Shown here: in pieces, positions 53,566-62,498 of the stretch
Position numbering within the stretch: the stretch's first letter is position 1
Layout of the letters: each line of letters starts with the position of its first letter
Assembly (NCBI GenBank): GCA_044238845.1
Contig: JBIICN010000015.1
Coordinates: 18,213 to 82,212, forward strand
From: UBA4416 sp044238845
GTDB taxonomy: Bacteria; Bacteroidota; Bacteroidia; B-17B0; Aurantibacillaceae
DNA: 64,000 bases
Direction of reading: 5' to 3'
Translations under genes and position numbers: made by a program
Notes under the pieces: model-generated
What the model was told of the DNA's origin: nothing
The model's input: the letters and a program-made list of their open reading frames with translations, nothing else
Databases searched by the model: none

Positions 53566-54978
53566 TTGAATCACTATTCTATTTATTCAGCTGGTAATTT
53601 TATTACAACAAATCACACACTTGGTATATACAATCCATATAATCATTCATTGGTTGCAACAACATATATAGCAGATGAAACTATTTTAGAAGAAGCCATT
53701 ACAAAAGCGCTTTCTGTAAAAGAAGAATTGCAAAATTTATCTACTCAAAAAAAACATCATATCTTAAAACAAATTTCAAATGAAATTTACGCTAACAGAA
53801 AAAGATTAGCAGAAATTTTAAGTTTGGAAAGTGCAAAGCCATTAAAATATGCTTTAGCAGAAATTGATCGTTCAGCATACACATTTTCAATTGCTGCAGA
53901 TGAAAGTAAAAAAGACAGAACCGAACATCTTGCTTTAGAAAGAATTTTGCAAACAGATAAAAGAGACGGAATTATTGAATACTTCCCAATTGGTTTAATT
54001 GCTGGCATTGCACCTTTTAATTTCCCAATGAATTTAGCAGTTCATAAAATTGCACCTGCTATTGCAAGTGGCTGCCCAATAATTTTAAAACCAGCTAGTC
54101 GCACGCCTTTATCTTGTTTAGAGTTAGCGAAAATTATTGATAGAACAGAATTACCAAAAGGCGCTGTGTCTATTTTGCCTATGGATAGAGAAACGGGTAA
54201 TTTATTAGTGACCGATGAACGTTTTAAATTATTAAGTTTCACAGGCTCTCCCGATATTGGTTGGAAAATGAAAGCGGAAAGCGGAAAGAAAAAAGTAGTT
54301 TTAGAATTAGGTGGAAATGCCGCAACCATTATTACTCCTAGCGCCAATTTAAAAGATGCTTTAGCTAAATCATTAATGGGTGCTTTTGCTTATAGTGGAC
54401 AAATATGCATTCACGCACAACGTTTTATTGTTCATTCTTCTTTATATGAAATAGTTGTGAATGAATTAAAATCATTAACACTTGATTTAAAATCAGGAAA
54501 TCCTTTAGACACAACAACAGATATTTCAAACATGATTGATGAAGCAAATGCTATACGTGTTGAGAACTGGATTAACGAAGCCATACAGCAAGGCGCGCAA
54601 TTAGTATGTGGAGGAAAAAGAAATGGTAGTTATATAGAACCTACTATACTGACAAATTGCAATCACACTATGAAAGTGTATGCAGAAGAGGTATTTGGAC
54701 CAGTAATTTGTATTAATTCATACAATACGATTGACGAAGCTATACAACAAGCAAATAATACAAAATTTGGTTTGCAATGTGGAGTCTTTACTAATGATAC
54801 AAATGAATTAAATAAATGCTTTAAACAAATAGAGGTAGGTGGTGTTATTCTTAACCACGTGCCTACTCTGCGTTACGATCAAATGCCATATGGTGGAGTA
54901 AAAGATAGTGGACTTGGCAGAGAAGGTGTTAAATACGCTATGCTTGACATGTTAGAACCAAAAATATTAGTGAAGTAA
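53566..54978 (+). CDS. Aldehyde dehydrogenase family protein
   Basis: The 470-aa protein has the ALDH fold. The NAD(P)-binding stretch KPASRTPLSCLELAK and FTGSPDIGWKMK are present, with the general base Glu in LELGGNA (about 246). The catalytic Cys is in YSGQICIHAQR (about 280). A C-terminal YGGVKDSGLGREG motif closes it. It oxidises an aldehyde to an acid, or a semialdehyde to an acyl-CoA. The start is a TTG at 53566, one base after the nuclease stop. This gives the natural N-terminus SAGNFITTNHTLGIYNPY, and no ATG is available nearby. It differs from the paa ring-opening enzymes, so I do not assign it there. Confidence 0.85.
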   Translation: MNHYSIYSAGNFITTNHTLGIYNPYNHSLVATTYIADETILEEAITKALSVKEELQNLSTQKKHHILKQISNEIYANRKRLAEILSLESAKPLKYALAEIDRSAYTFSIAADESKKDRTEHLALERILQTDKRDGIIEYFPIGLIAGIAPFNFPMNLAVHKIAPAIASGCPIILKPASRTPLSCLELAKIIDRTELPKGAVSILPMDRETGNLLVTDERFKLLSFTGSPDIGWKMKAESGKKKVVLELGGNAATIITPSANLKDALAKSLMGAFAYSGQICIHAQRFIVHSSLYEIVVNELKSLTLDLKSGNPLDTTTDISNMIDEANAIRVENWINEAIQQGAQLVCGGKRNGSYIEPTILTNCNHTMKVYAEEVFGPVICINSYNTIDEAIQQANNTKFGLQCGVFTNDTNELNKCFKQIEVGGVILNHVPTLRYDQMPYGGVKDSGLGREGVKYAMLDMLEPKILVK

Positions 54979-54993
54979 AAAAATAAATAAATA

Positions 54994-55035
54994 CCTCTGC
55001 TTTCTTTGCGAAATAACTCAGCGAGCTTTGTGGTT
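54994..55035 (+). repeat. Dispersed intergenic repeat, copy 2
   Basis: The sequence contains CCTCTGCTTTCTTTGCG, then CTCAGCGAGCTTTGTGG and TTAAA. It shares AGCGAGCTTTG and TTCTTTGCG with copy 1 at 14911-14954. Here too it ends about 15 bases before a start codon. Confidence 0.6.
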
Positions 55036-55050
55036 AAAAAAAAATACAAT

Positions 55051-56037
55051 ATGGAATATAGACGATTAGGAAAATCAGGATTACAAGTAAGTACATTATC
55101 TTTTGGATCTTGGATTACATTTGGTAAACAAATTGAAAACAATACGGCTGATGAGCTATTAACTATTGCTTACGAGAATGGCGTAAACTTTTTTGATAAT
55201 GCAGAAATATATGCTGCAGGAAAATCGGAAGAAGTGATGGGTAAAATTTTAAAACAAAAAAATTGGGCTCGTAGTTCTTACTGTGTATCTAGTAAAGTAT
55301 ATTTTGGTTACGAAGACAAAAAACCAAATCAAACTGGGTTATCTCGCAAACACATTATTGAAGGCTGTCATGCCGCTTTAAAACGCTTACAGGTAGATTA
55401 TATTGATTTATTCTTTTGTCACCGTCCTGATAAAAACACACCGATTGAAGAAACAGTTTGGGCAATGAATACCTTAATACAACAAGGTAAAATTTTATAT
55501 TGGGGAACAAGCGAATGGGCTAATGATGAAATTATGGCAGCGTTTGTTTTTGCCGAGAGAAACAGATTGATTGGGCCAACGATGGAACAACCTCAATACA
55601 ATATGTTTGAAAGAACAAAATTGGAAAAAGACTATTTATTATTATTTAGAGATTTTGGAATGGGAACAACAATATGGAGTCCGTTAGCATCTGGTTTATT
55701 ATCTGGCAAATATAATAACGGTATTCCTGAAGATAACCGTTTACATATTGAAGGGATGGATTGGTTGAAAGAACGCACCTTAGGAGAAGAATCCAAAATC
55801 GAGAAAACAAAAAAATTAGCTTTGTTAGCTAATGAATTAGGAACATCTGTTGCTAAATTATCTATTGCTTGGACTATTAAAAACCCTAATGTTAGCACTA
55901 CTATTTTAGGAGCTTCAAAAAAAGAGCAATTGATCGAAAATTTAAAAGCTCTAGATGTTGTTTCTTTAATTACTCCTGAAGTAACTGAAAAAATTGAATT
56001 GATTTTAAATAACAAACCTGTTCAAGCTGCCTTTTAA
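55051..56037 (+). CDS. Aldo/keto reductase (Kv-beta/YghZ type)
   Basis: The 328-aa TIM-barrel reductase begins MEYRRLGKSGLQVS. It has the catalytic Asp/Tyr in FFDNAEIYAAG (about 50-56), the Lys in SSKVYFGY, and the His in FCHRPD. The NADPH-binding SIAWTIKNPNVSTTILGASK lies near the C-terminus. It reduces aldehydes or ketones with NADPH. An in-frame TTG 15 codons upstream lies in the intergenic repeat, so the ATG at 55051 is taken as the start. The substrate is not evident. The CoA-transferase gene follows after 30 bases. Confidence 0.88.
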   Translation: MEYRRLGKSGLQVSTLSFGSWITFGKQIENNTADELLTIAYENGVNFFDNAEIYAAGKSEEVMGKILKQKNWARSSYCVSSKVYFGYEDKKPNQTGLSRKHIIEGCHAALKRLQVDYIDLFFCHRPDKNTPIEETVWAMNTLIQQGKILYWGTSEWANDEIMAAFVFAERNRLIGPTMEQPQYNMFERTKLEKDYLLLFRDFGMGTTIWSPLASGLLSGKYNNGIPEDNRLHIEGMDWLKERTLGEESKIEKTKKLALLANELGTSVAKLSIAWTIKNPNVSTTILGASKKEQLIENLKALDVVSLITPEVTEKIELILNNKPVQAAF

Positions 56038-56038
56038 T

Positions 56039-56062
56039 GTCAGTTCGAGCGTAGTCGAGAAC
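56039..56062 (+). repeat. Short dispersed repeat (GTTCGAGCGTAGTCGAGAAC type)
   Basis: GTCA followed by GTTCGAGCGTAGTCGAGAAC forms an imperfect palindrome (GTTC...GAAC). It lies one base after the aldo/keto reductase stop and 5 bases before the next ATG. Nearly the same word is a frequent intergenic repeat in many Bacteroidota. Confidence 0.55.
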
Positions 56063-56067
56063 AAAAA

Positions 56068-57126
56068 ATGAATAAACTCTTTTCAGATTTAAAAGTTATT
56101 GAACTAGCTGGTGTTTTAGCAGGACCATCAGCTGGTTTATTTTTTGCTGAATTAGGAGCAACTGTTATTAAAATTGAGAATCCCAAAACTGGTGGTGATG
56201 TTACTCGTTCTTGGAAGTTAAAGACGGAAGATAAAACCGATAAAGCAAGTGCCTATTTTTGGAGCGTAAATACTGGTAAAGAAATTTTATTTTTAGATTT
56301 ATCCATTGAGAAAGATTTACAATCGTTTTACGAATTAATTAAAACAGCCGATATTTTAATTACTAATTACAAATTAGGTGATGACTTAAAATTAAAAGTA
56401 GATTACAATACATTAAAAATATTAAACCCTACTTTAATTTACGCATCAATCAATGGTTTTGGAAATAACAATCCTCGCACAGCTTACGATTTAATTTTAC
56501 AAGCTGAAAGTGGGTTTATGTTTATGAATGGAGAAAAAAATGCAGATCCATTAAAAATGCCTGTTGCCTTAATTGACATTTTAGCTGGCCATCAACTTAA
56601 AGAAGCTATTTTAATTGCACTCTTAAATAAATACAAAACCAATAAAGGTTCGCATTTAACTGTTTCGTTATTTGATACCGCTATTGCATCTTTAGCTAAT
56701 CAAGCTACTAATTGGTTAATTGCCCATCATTTGCCAACTGCTCAAGGTTCATTACATCCTAATATTGCCCCTTACGGAGAAATATTTACAACTAAAGATC
56801 ATCATCAAATCACATTTGCTATTGGAAGCGATAAACAGTTCAAACATTTGTGTGAGATTTTAACTCTTGATTTATTTTCTAATTCCGATTTTGAAAGTAA
56901 TCAGTTGCGAGTTACAAATAGAGTTGAATTATTTTCTAAACTTAATCATTGCATTCAATTATTAAATTTCGATGCTTTATTTAATGAATGCATCAAGCAC
57001 GATATTCCAATAGGTAAGATTAGAAATCTGAAAGAAGTCTTTGAGTTGCCAGAAGCACAAAAAATGTTGAGCACCTTTTCAAACATTCAAACCACCAAGT
57101 CAATTAGCTTTAAATTTGTAGAATAA
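56068..57126 (+). CDS. CaiB/BaiF family CoA-transferase
   Basis: The 352-aa class III CoA-transferase has the N-terminal block DLKVIELAGVLAGPSAG and ELGATVIKIENP. The candidate catalytic Asp is in VALIDILAGHQLKEA (about residue 170), and SLFDTAIASLANQ follows. These enzymes move CoA between carboxylic acids. At 352 aa it is at the shorter end of the family. Neighbouring aldehyde dehydrogenase and aldo/keto reductase genes suggest a small carbon-compound catabolic group (inference). Confidence 0.88.
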   Translation: MNKLFSDLKVIELAGVLAGPSAGLFFAELGATVIKIENPKTGGDVTRSWKLKTEDKTDKASAYFWSVNTGKEILFLDLSIEKDLQSFYELIKTADILITNYKLGDDLKLKVDYNTLKILNPTLIYASINGFGNNNPRTAYDLILQAESGFMFMNGEKNADPLKMPVALIDILAGHQLKEAILIALLNKYKTNKGSHLTVSLFDTAIASLANQATNWLIAHHLPTAQGSLHPNIAPYGEIFTTKDHHQITFAIGSDKQFKHLCEILTLDLFSNSDFESNQLRVTNRVELFSKLNHCIQLLNFDALFNECIKHDIPIGKIRNLKEVFELPEAQKMLSTFSNIQTTKSISFKFVE

Positions 57127-57212
57127 CATACTGAATAAAAACGAACAAATGTCAATATCATTTGATAGTATTTATTTGAGATTATTTGTAAACTTGTTAC
57201 ATAATTATTCCT

Positions 57213-57854
57213 ATGCAAAAAAAAAATCTTTCATTACTGTTTTTAATTTTTATATCCTTTTTTTCAGAGGCTCAAAATAAAGACACTATACTGTTAATGA
57301 ATGGTAACTATGTTGTTGAAAAAGTAATAGACACTGTAATTGGCGCTGTTACTATTGTAAATCCAGCTAATACATCCGAAAAATTACATTACGAATATGA
57401 TGAAATTTATTGTGTAAAGTATTCAACGGGCTTTACCGATTACTATTACTCTCAAGATACTTTAAAAGGAAATTATTTCACACGCGAAGAAATGAAATAT
57501 TACATGTATGGCGAACGTGATGCTAGAAAGGGTTTTAAAGCTCGAGGTTCATTAATTGGAGCGGGAGTTGTAGGATTAGCAAGTGGTGGTTTAGGTTTAT
57601 TTTTTGCTCCTGTTTTCCCATATGGTTATATGGCTCTAAGTGGTGTTACAAAAGTTAAAATTAAACACAAAACTATAAGTAACCCAAATTATATTGATCA
57701 AGATGCTTATATATTAGGATATGAAAGGGTATCACGAACCAAGCGAAGAATTCAAGCCCTAATTGGAGGAACTATTGGATTAGCTGCAGGATATGGATTA
57801 TATTTTGGAATTCTTAAACAAAATTTACCAGAAACACTTAAACTTAGATTTTAA
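57213..57854 (+). CDS. Exported or membrane hypothetical protein
   Basis: The 213-aa protein has a signal peptide (about 1-19, ending FFSEAQ). A beta-rich stretch (about 20-85) is followed by ARKGFKARG and two Gly-rich hydrophobic segments. The first is about 114-140 (LIGAGVVGLASGGLGLFFAPV) and the second about 190-208 (LIGGTIGLAAGYGLYFGIL). No family is recognised. Its last bases precede the purT start by only 7 bases, so the two may be co-transcribed, though no functional link is apparent. Confidence 0.6.
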   Translation: MQKKNLSLLFLIFISFFSEAQNKDTILLMNGNYVVEKVIDTVIGAVTIVNPANTSEKLHYEYDEIYCVKYSTGFTDYYYSQDTLKGNYFTREEMKYYMYGERDARKGFKARGSLIGAGVVGLASGGLGLFFAPVFPYGYMALSGVTKVKIKHKTISNPNYIDQDAYILGYERVSRTKRRIQALIGGTIGLAAGYGLYFGILKQNLPETLKLRF

Positions 57855-57861
57855 TTATACA

Positions 57862-59034
57862 ATGAAACGTCATAAAATTTTATTACTAGGCTCAGGAGAA
57901 TTAGGAAAAGAGGTTACTATTGCCTTACAACGTTTAGGTCAATATGTAATTGCAGTGGATTCATATAAAGATGCACCTGCTATGCAAGTTGCTCATGAGT
58001 TTGAAGTCATCAACATGTTAGATGGTGATGCGTTAGATGCAATTGTGGCAAAGCATCACCCCGATTTAATAGTACCAGAAATTGAAGCTATTAGAACTGA
58101 ACGTTTTTATGACTATGAAAAACAAGGCATAACAGTTGTTCCTAGTGCTAAGGCTGCAAACTTTACCATGAATCGTAAAGCGATTAGAGACTTAGCAAGT
58201 AAAGAATTGGGATTAAGAACGGCTAATTATTTATATTCAACTACTTTAGAAGATTTTAAAAATGCGATTTCTGTTATTGGAATCCCTTGTGTTGTAAAAC
58301 CTTTAATGAGTAGTAGTGGTAAAGGGCAAAGCATTATTAAGACAGAACAAGATATCGAGAAGTCATGGAACTATGCTATGGAAGGTTCTCGTGGAGATTA
58401 CAAAGAAGTAATTGTAGAAGAGTTTATTAAATTTAATTCTGAAATTACATTATTAACCGTAACTCAAAAAAACGGAAACACTTTATTTTGTCCACCTATT
58501 GGGCATCGTCAAGAACGTGGCGATTATCAAGAAAGCTGGCAACCATGCGCAGTAAGCGAAAAAGATTTACAAGAAGCTCAAGAGATGGCAGCTAAAGTAA
58601 CGAAAGCATTGAGCGGAGCTGGCTTATGGGGTGTTGAATTTTTCTTAACAGACAAAGGCATTTATTTTTCGGAATTATCTCCTCGTCCTCATGACACAGG
58701 AATGGTGACTTTAGCAAACACTCAAAATTTAAGTGAATTTGAATTGCATGCTCGTGCTATTATTGGTTTTCCAATTCCGCAAATACAATTGCAACAACAT
58801 GGTGCCTCTGCTGTTTTATTAGCCAATGCAGAAAGTTCTTCATATCATTTCACAGGCGTAACTGATGTTTTAAGTAATACCAACACTGATGTGCGATTGT
58901 TTGGAAAACCCACTACTCGCCCCTATCGTAGAATGGGTGTTGTTTTGACATACGACAATTTACAATCAGATGTAAATTTAGTAAAACAAAGAGCCGTTGA
59001 TTTATCAAAACAGATTAACATAGTCAATCAATAA
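57862..59034 (+). CDS. purT: Formate-dependent phosphoribosylglycinamide formyltransferase PurT
   Basis: The 390-aa ATP-grasp enzyme makes formyl-GAR from formate, ATP and GAR in purine synthesis. Visible motifs are LLLGSGELGKE (about 6-16), PEIEAIRTE, KPLMSSSGKGQS (P-loop-like ATP site, about 147-158), VEEFI and the metal-binding FFLTDKGIYFSELSPRPHDTG. The ATG at 57862 gives MKRHKILLLG, the standard N-terminus; the upstream ATG at 57793 lies inside the previous gene and is rejected. Length fits the family. Confidence 0.93.
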   Translation: MKRHKILLLGSGELGKEVTIALQRLGQYVIAVDSYKDAPAMQVAHEFEVINMLDGDALDAIVAKHHPDLIVPEIEAIRTERFYDYEKQGITVVPSAKAANFTMNRKAIRDLASKELGLRTANYLYSTTLEDFKNAISVIGIPCVVKPLMSSSGKGQSIIKTEQDIEKSWNYAMEGSRGDYKEVIVEEFIKFNSEITLLTVTQKNGNTLFCPPIGHRQERGDYQESWQPCAVSEKDLQEAQEMAAKVTKALSGAGLWGVEFFLTDKGIYFSELSPRPHDTGMVTLANTQNLSEFELHARAIIGFPIPQIQLQQHGASAVLLANAESSSYHFTGVTDVLSNTNTDVRLFGKPTTRPYRRMGVVLTYDNLQSDVNLVKQRAVDLSKQINIVNQ

Positions 59035-59044
59035 TTCAAAAAAA

Positions 59045-59078
59045 TAAAAGCCTGTAAGAATATTCTTACAGGCTTTTA
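59045..59078. terminator. Bidirectional Rho-independent terminator
   Basis: A fully self-complementary 34-base sequence (arms TAAAAGCCTGTAAGAAT and complement) lies between convergent purT and paaE. T-rich flanks are present on both strands. Confidence 0.85.
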
Positions 59079-59098
59079 TATATCAAATAAATATATTG

Positions 59099-60175
59099 CT
59101 AAATAGCATCAAAATCAACTACTAACTTTTCAGTTAATGGATGAGCTTGACAAGTTAAAATAAAGCCATCTTCAACCTCAGCTTCAGTTAAAGCAAAATT
59201 GTTATCCATCTTCGCTTTACCTTCAATAACTTTAGCACGGCAAGTACAACATACTGCTCCTTTACAACTAAATGGAGCATCTACGCCAGCTTCAATTGCA
59301 GCATCTAAAATGGTTAATCCTCCAGTATTTAATGTCATTTGAGTTTCGATACCGTATTGAATAACTGTAATTTCACTATTCACATCAGCACCTGTAGGTT
59401 CGTTGCCTGCAGCTTTATTAACCGCATCAACTACTGCACTAAAATATTCAATATGAATTTTTTCAGAGGCAATTTTCAAACCTTCTAATGTTTGTTTAAT
59501 ATTTTCCATCATTGGTCCTGGACCGCAAATAAAATATTCATCTGCATTTACTCCCCCATAATTTTCTAAAATAGCTTTTACTCTATCAACAGATAATAAT
59601 CCTTTTTGTAAATCACTCACTTGAGTTTTAGGATTATCATAAACGTTTAACACTTTTAATTTATCTGAATGATCCGCCCCTAATTTCTCTAATTCAGCTT
59701 TAAAAATTACTGAATCTTCATCTCTATTAGCGTACACTAAAGTTATGTTACTTTGTTTTTCAATATATAACACACTTTTCAAAATACTCATCATAGGTGT
59801 AACTCCACTTCCACCAGCAAATAACACATAATGTTTTTTGTTATTTCCTGATAAAATTGAACTAAAATTCCCCATTGGAGTCATCACCTCAACCGTATCA
59901 CCTGCTTTCCAGCTACGATTAATTAATGTTGATGCACGGCCGTCTTGCACTTCTTTTACAGCTACACGCAACTCTTTTTCGCTATACGGGCTCGTACAAA
60001 TACTATATGAACGACGAATTTCTTCTCCGTTTACATTTAATTTGATAGTAATATATTGTCCTTGTTTAAATTGATATTCGTGTTGAATTGCTAAAGGAAC
60101 TTCAAAAGCCACTGATACAGCATCAGCTGTTTCTCTACGAACGTCTTTTACTTTTAAGGTATGAAATCTTGCCAT
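59099..60175 (-). CDS. paaE: 1,2-phenylacetyl-CoA epoxidase reductase subunit PaaE
   Basis: The 358-aa protein has an FNR-like half and a plant-type ferredoxin domain. FAD is bound at RRSYSICTSP (about 55-64) and NAD(P) at GGSGVTPMMSIL (about 121-132). The [2Fe-2S] ligands are CKGAVCCTC (about 298-306) plus ILTCQAHP near the C-terminus. It passes electrons from NADPH to the diiron centre of PaaA. The gene is on the opposite strand from paaABC-D, with a 235-base shared control region; in the classic paaABCDE order it is the last gene of the same operon. Confidence 0.92.
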   Translation of the reverse strand: MARFHTLKVKDVRRETADAVSVAFEVPLAIQHEYQFKQGQYITIKLNVNGEEIRRSYSICTSPYSEKELRVAVKEVQDGRASTLINRSWKAGDTVEVMTPMGNFSSILSGNNKKHYVLFAGGSGVTPMMSILKSVLYIEKQSNITLVYANRDEDSVIFKAELEKLGADHSDKLKVLNVYDNPKTQVSDLQKGLLSVDRVKAILENYGGVNADEYFICGPGPMMENIKQTLEGLKIASEKIHIEYFSAVVDAVNKAAGNEPTGADVNSEITVIQYGIETQMTLNTGGLTILDAAIEAGVDAPFSCKGAVCCTCRAKVIEGKAKMDNNFALTEAEVEDGFILTCQAHPLTEKLVVDFDAI

Positions 60176-60193
60176 TTTTTAATTTTTAGGTTG

Positions 60194-60201
60194 CAAAAAT
60201 A
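60194..60201 (-). promoter_or_regulatory. Candidate -7 element for paaE
   Basis: Plus-strand CAAAAATA reads TATTTTTG on the minus strand, 18 bases before the paaE start. A second match lies at 60213-60220. No clear -33 was found. Confidence 0.35.
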
Positions 60202-60353
60202 GATATAAAAAACAAATATATTAGAAAGAGCCTAAAAATTAGCATTTTATCACACAATCTGATATAAATCATTGGGTTAATAGGATTTTAAAAGACTTAT
60301 TAAACATCAAATGATTTTAGCTGTTTAAATGGCATTAAATAGCTTACAAAAGG

Positions 60354-60385
60354 TTTGAAAAAAACGAGCCAATAGCTTATATTTG
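60354..60385 (+). promoter_or_regulatory. Promoter of the paaABC-D operon
   Basis: TTTG (60354-60357) and TATATTTG (60378-60385) have a 20-base spacer, a good Bacteroidota housekeeping promoter. It lies 25 bases before the paaA ATG. Confidence 0.65.
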
Positions 60386-60410
60386 TATAATTCGTAAACT
60401 AAACAACAAA

Positions 60411-61352
60411 ATGGAAGTTAACAAATTTGAAGAGGTGTTTGAAGGCAAACTAGCCAAAAACGAAATGGTTGAACCAAAAGATTGGATGCCAGAGAATTAT
60501 CGTAAACATTTAATTCGTCAGATATCACAACATGCACATTCCGAAATTGTAGGAATGTTGCCAGAAGGAAATTGGATTACTCGTGCTCCAAGTCTTCGTT
60601 CAAAAGTAGTTTTATTAGCTAAGGTTCAAGATGAAGGTGGACATGGTTTATATCTATACACTGCTGCCGAAACTTTAGGCATTAGCCGCGATGAATTATT
60701 AGATAATTTACATACTGGGAAAGCAAAATATTCGTCAATTTTTAATTATCCAACTTTAACATGGGCTGATATTGGCGCTGTGGGTTGGTTAGTAGATGGT
60801 GCGGCTATTATGAACCAAGTTATGCTGCAACGTACATCTTACGGTCCATATGCTCGTGCGATGGTGCGTATTTGTAAAGAAGAAAGTTTTCACCAACGTC
60901 AAGGGTTTGAGATTATGACCCGTTTAGCTTTTGGAACAGAAGACCAAAAAGCTATGGCTCAAGATGCGTTAAACCGTTGGTGGTTTCCAACTATGATGAT
61001 GTTTGGCCCACCTGATGCTGAATCGCCAAATAGTGAAAATGCCATGAAATGGAGAATTAAACGTGAAACAAACGATCAATTACGTCAGCGTTTTGTGGAT
61101 CAAACTGTTCCTCAAGTTCAGTATTTAGGATTAACCGTTCCTGACGAAAATTTAAAATGGAACGAAGCAAAAAAAGGATACGATTTTAGCGAACCTAATT
61201 GGGTTGAATTTAAAAACGTAATTAGTGGAAATGGTCCTTGTAATAAGGAACGTTTAGCAGCTCGTAACAAAGCTCACGATGACGGAGAATGGGTAAGAGC
61301 AGCAGCGCAAGCGTTTGCTAAAAAACGTAACGAAATTTACGTGGCAGCGTAA
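60411..61352 (+). CDS. paaA: 1,2-phenylacetyl-CoA epoxidase catalytic subunit PaaA
   Basis: The 313-aa ferritin-like diiron oxygenase subunit has iron-ligand helices visible in QDEGGHGLYLYTAAE (about 73-87) and RICKEESFHQRQG (about 154-166). The GRxxxx-type N-terminal region MVEPKDWMPENYRKHLIRQISQH is typical. With PaaC it forms the core that converts phenylacetyl-CoA to the ring epoxide. It is the first gene of the operon. The length matches characterised PaaA. Confidence 0.95.
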   Translation: MEVNKFEEVFEGKLAKNEMVEPKDWMPENYRKHLIRQISQHAHSEIVGMLPEGNWITRAPSLRSKVVLLAKVQDEGGHGLYLYTAAETLGISRDELLDNLHTGKAKYSSIFNYPTLTWADIGAVGWLVDGAAIMNQVMLQRTSYGPYARAMVRICKEESFHQRQGFEIMTRLAFGTEDQKAMAQDALNRWWFPTMMMFGPPDAESPNSENAMKWRIKRETNDQLRQRFVDQTVPQVQYLGLTVPDENLKWNEAKKGYDFSEPNWVEFKNVISGNGPCNKERLAARNKAHDDGEWVRAAAQAFAKKRNEIYVAA

Positions 61353-61391
61353 TTAAATTAGAAATTTATAAATTTTTGAAGATTAAATAAA

Positions 61392-61679
61392 ATGAGTGAT
61401 AATCAAGGCCCAGTTTGGGAAGTATTTGTACAAAAAAAAGCAGGACAACCATTTGTTCACTGCGGAAGCTTACACGCGTTTGATAAAGAAATGGCTTTAC
61501 AAAATGCAAGAGATTTATATACGCGTCGCAATGAAGGAGTATCTTTATGGGTAGTACCTTCAAATGCAATTGTAGCTAGCAGTCCTGAAGATATTGGACC
61601 TTTCTTTGAACCAGCGAATGATAAAGTATACCGTCATCCAACGTTTTACCAAATTCCGGATGCGATAGGCCACATGTAA
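61392..61679 (+). CDS. paaB: 1,2-phenylacetyl-CoA epoxidase subunit PaaB
   Basis: This 95-aa protein is the expected length. It has the PaaB pattern WEVFVQKKAGQPFVHCGSLHA, DKEMALQNARDLYTRRNEG and a VVPSNAI segment. PaaB bridges PaaAC heterodimers and is needed for activity. It lies between paaA and paaC with gaps of 39 and 25 bases. Confidence 0.95.
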   Translation: MSDNQGPVWEVFVQKKAGQPFVHCGSLHAFDKEMALQNARDLYTRRNEGVSLWVVPSNAIVASSPEDIGPFFEPANDKVYRHPTFYQIPDAIGHM

Positions 61680-61704
61680 TTTTTCATCAATTCTCTATTT
61701 TTAA

Positions 61705-62463
61705 ATGACAACACAAGAAGCATTATTTCAATATACACTTCGTTTAGGCGATACAAACTTAATTTTAGGTCAACGTTTAAGTGAGTGGACTGGTCATGGA
61801 CCATTTTTAGAAGAAGACTTAGCCTTAACTAATATTGCATTAGATATCACTGGTACTGCAAAATCATTATTGGAATATGCAGCAAGCACTGAAGGTAAAG
61901 GAAGAACAGAAGATGATTTAGCTTATTTCAGAAACGACAGACAATATTTTAATGCTCAAATTACCGAGCAACCTAATGGCGATTATGCAAGAACTATCGT
62001 AAGACAAGCAATAGTAGATTGTTTTGATTATTATTTTTATACAGAATTAGCAAAAAGCAAAGACGAAACTTTAGCGGGCATTGCTCAAAAATCAATTAAA
62101 GAAGTTACCTATCATTTACGTCATACATCGTCTTGGGTAGAACGTTTTGGTGATGGCACTGAAGAAAGTCATAATAAAGCACAAACTGCGGTAAACGAAT
62201 TATGGCAATACACAGGGGAGTTATTTGAAATGAATGAAGTGGATGTTGTTTTAATCAAAGAAGGTATTGCTGTTGATTTGAGCTTAGTGAAAACGAAGTG
62301 GGAAAAACATATGACTGAATTATTAGAAAAATCAACTTTAACAAAACCAGAAAATGTATTTATGCAAACTGGTAGTCGTAAAGGAATTCATACCGAACAT
62401 TTAGCCTTTATATTAGCCGAAATGCAAGCATTGCCGCGTATGTTCCCCGATGCTAAATGGTAA
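61705..62463 (+). CDS. paaC: 1,2-phenylacetyl-CoA epoxidase structural subunit PaaC
   Basis: This 252-aa ferritin-like partner of PaaA is recognised from LGDTNLILGQRLSEWTGHGP (about 11-30), the IALDITGTAKSLLEYAA helix and the YHLRHTSSWVERFGDGTEES block (about 131-150). It supports the PaaA fold and does not itself hold the catalytic iron pair. Its stop lies 35 bases before the likely start of the next small exported protein. Confidence 0.95.
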   Translation: MTTQEALFQYTLRLGDTNLILGQRLSEWTGHGPFLEEDLALTNIALDITGTAKSLLEYAASTEGKGRTEDDLAYFRNDRQYFNAQITEQPNGDYARTIVRQAIVDCFDYYFYTELAKSKDETLAGIAQKSIKEVTYHLRHTSSWVERFGDGTEESHNKAQTAVNELWQYTGELFEMNEVDVVLIKEGIAVDLSLVKTKWEKHMTELLEKSTLTKPENVFMQTGSRKGIHTEHLAFILAEMQALPRMFPDAKW

Positions 62464-62498
62464 TTGAATTAAATAGTTATAACTCAAATAAATACTCA

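Noticed and set aside
57793..57861. ATG start extending purT by 23 codons
   Set aside because: It lies inside the end of the preceding gene; the ATG at 57862 gives the conserved N-terminus before LLLGSGELGKE.
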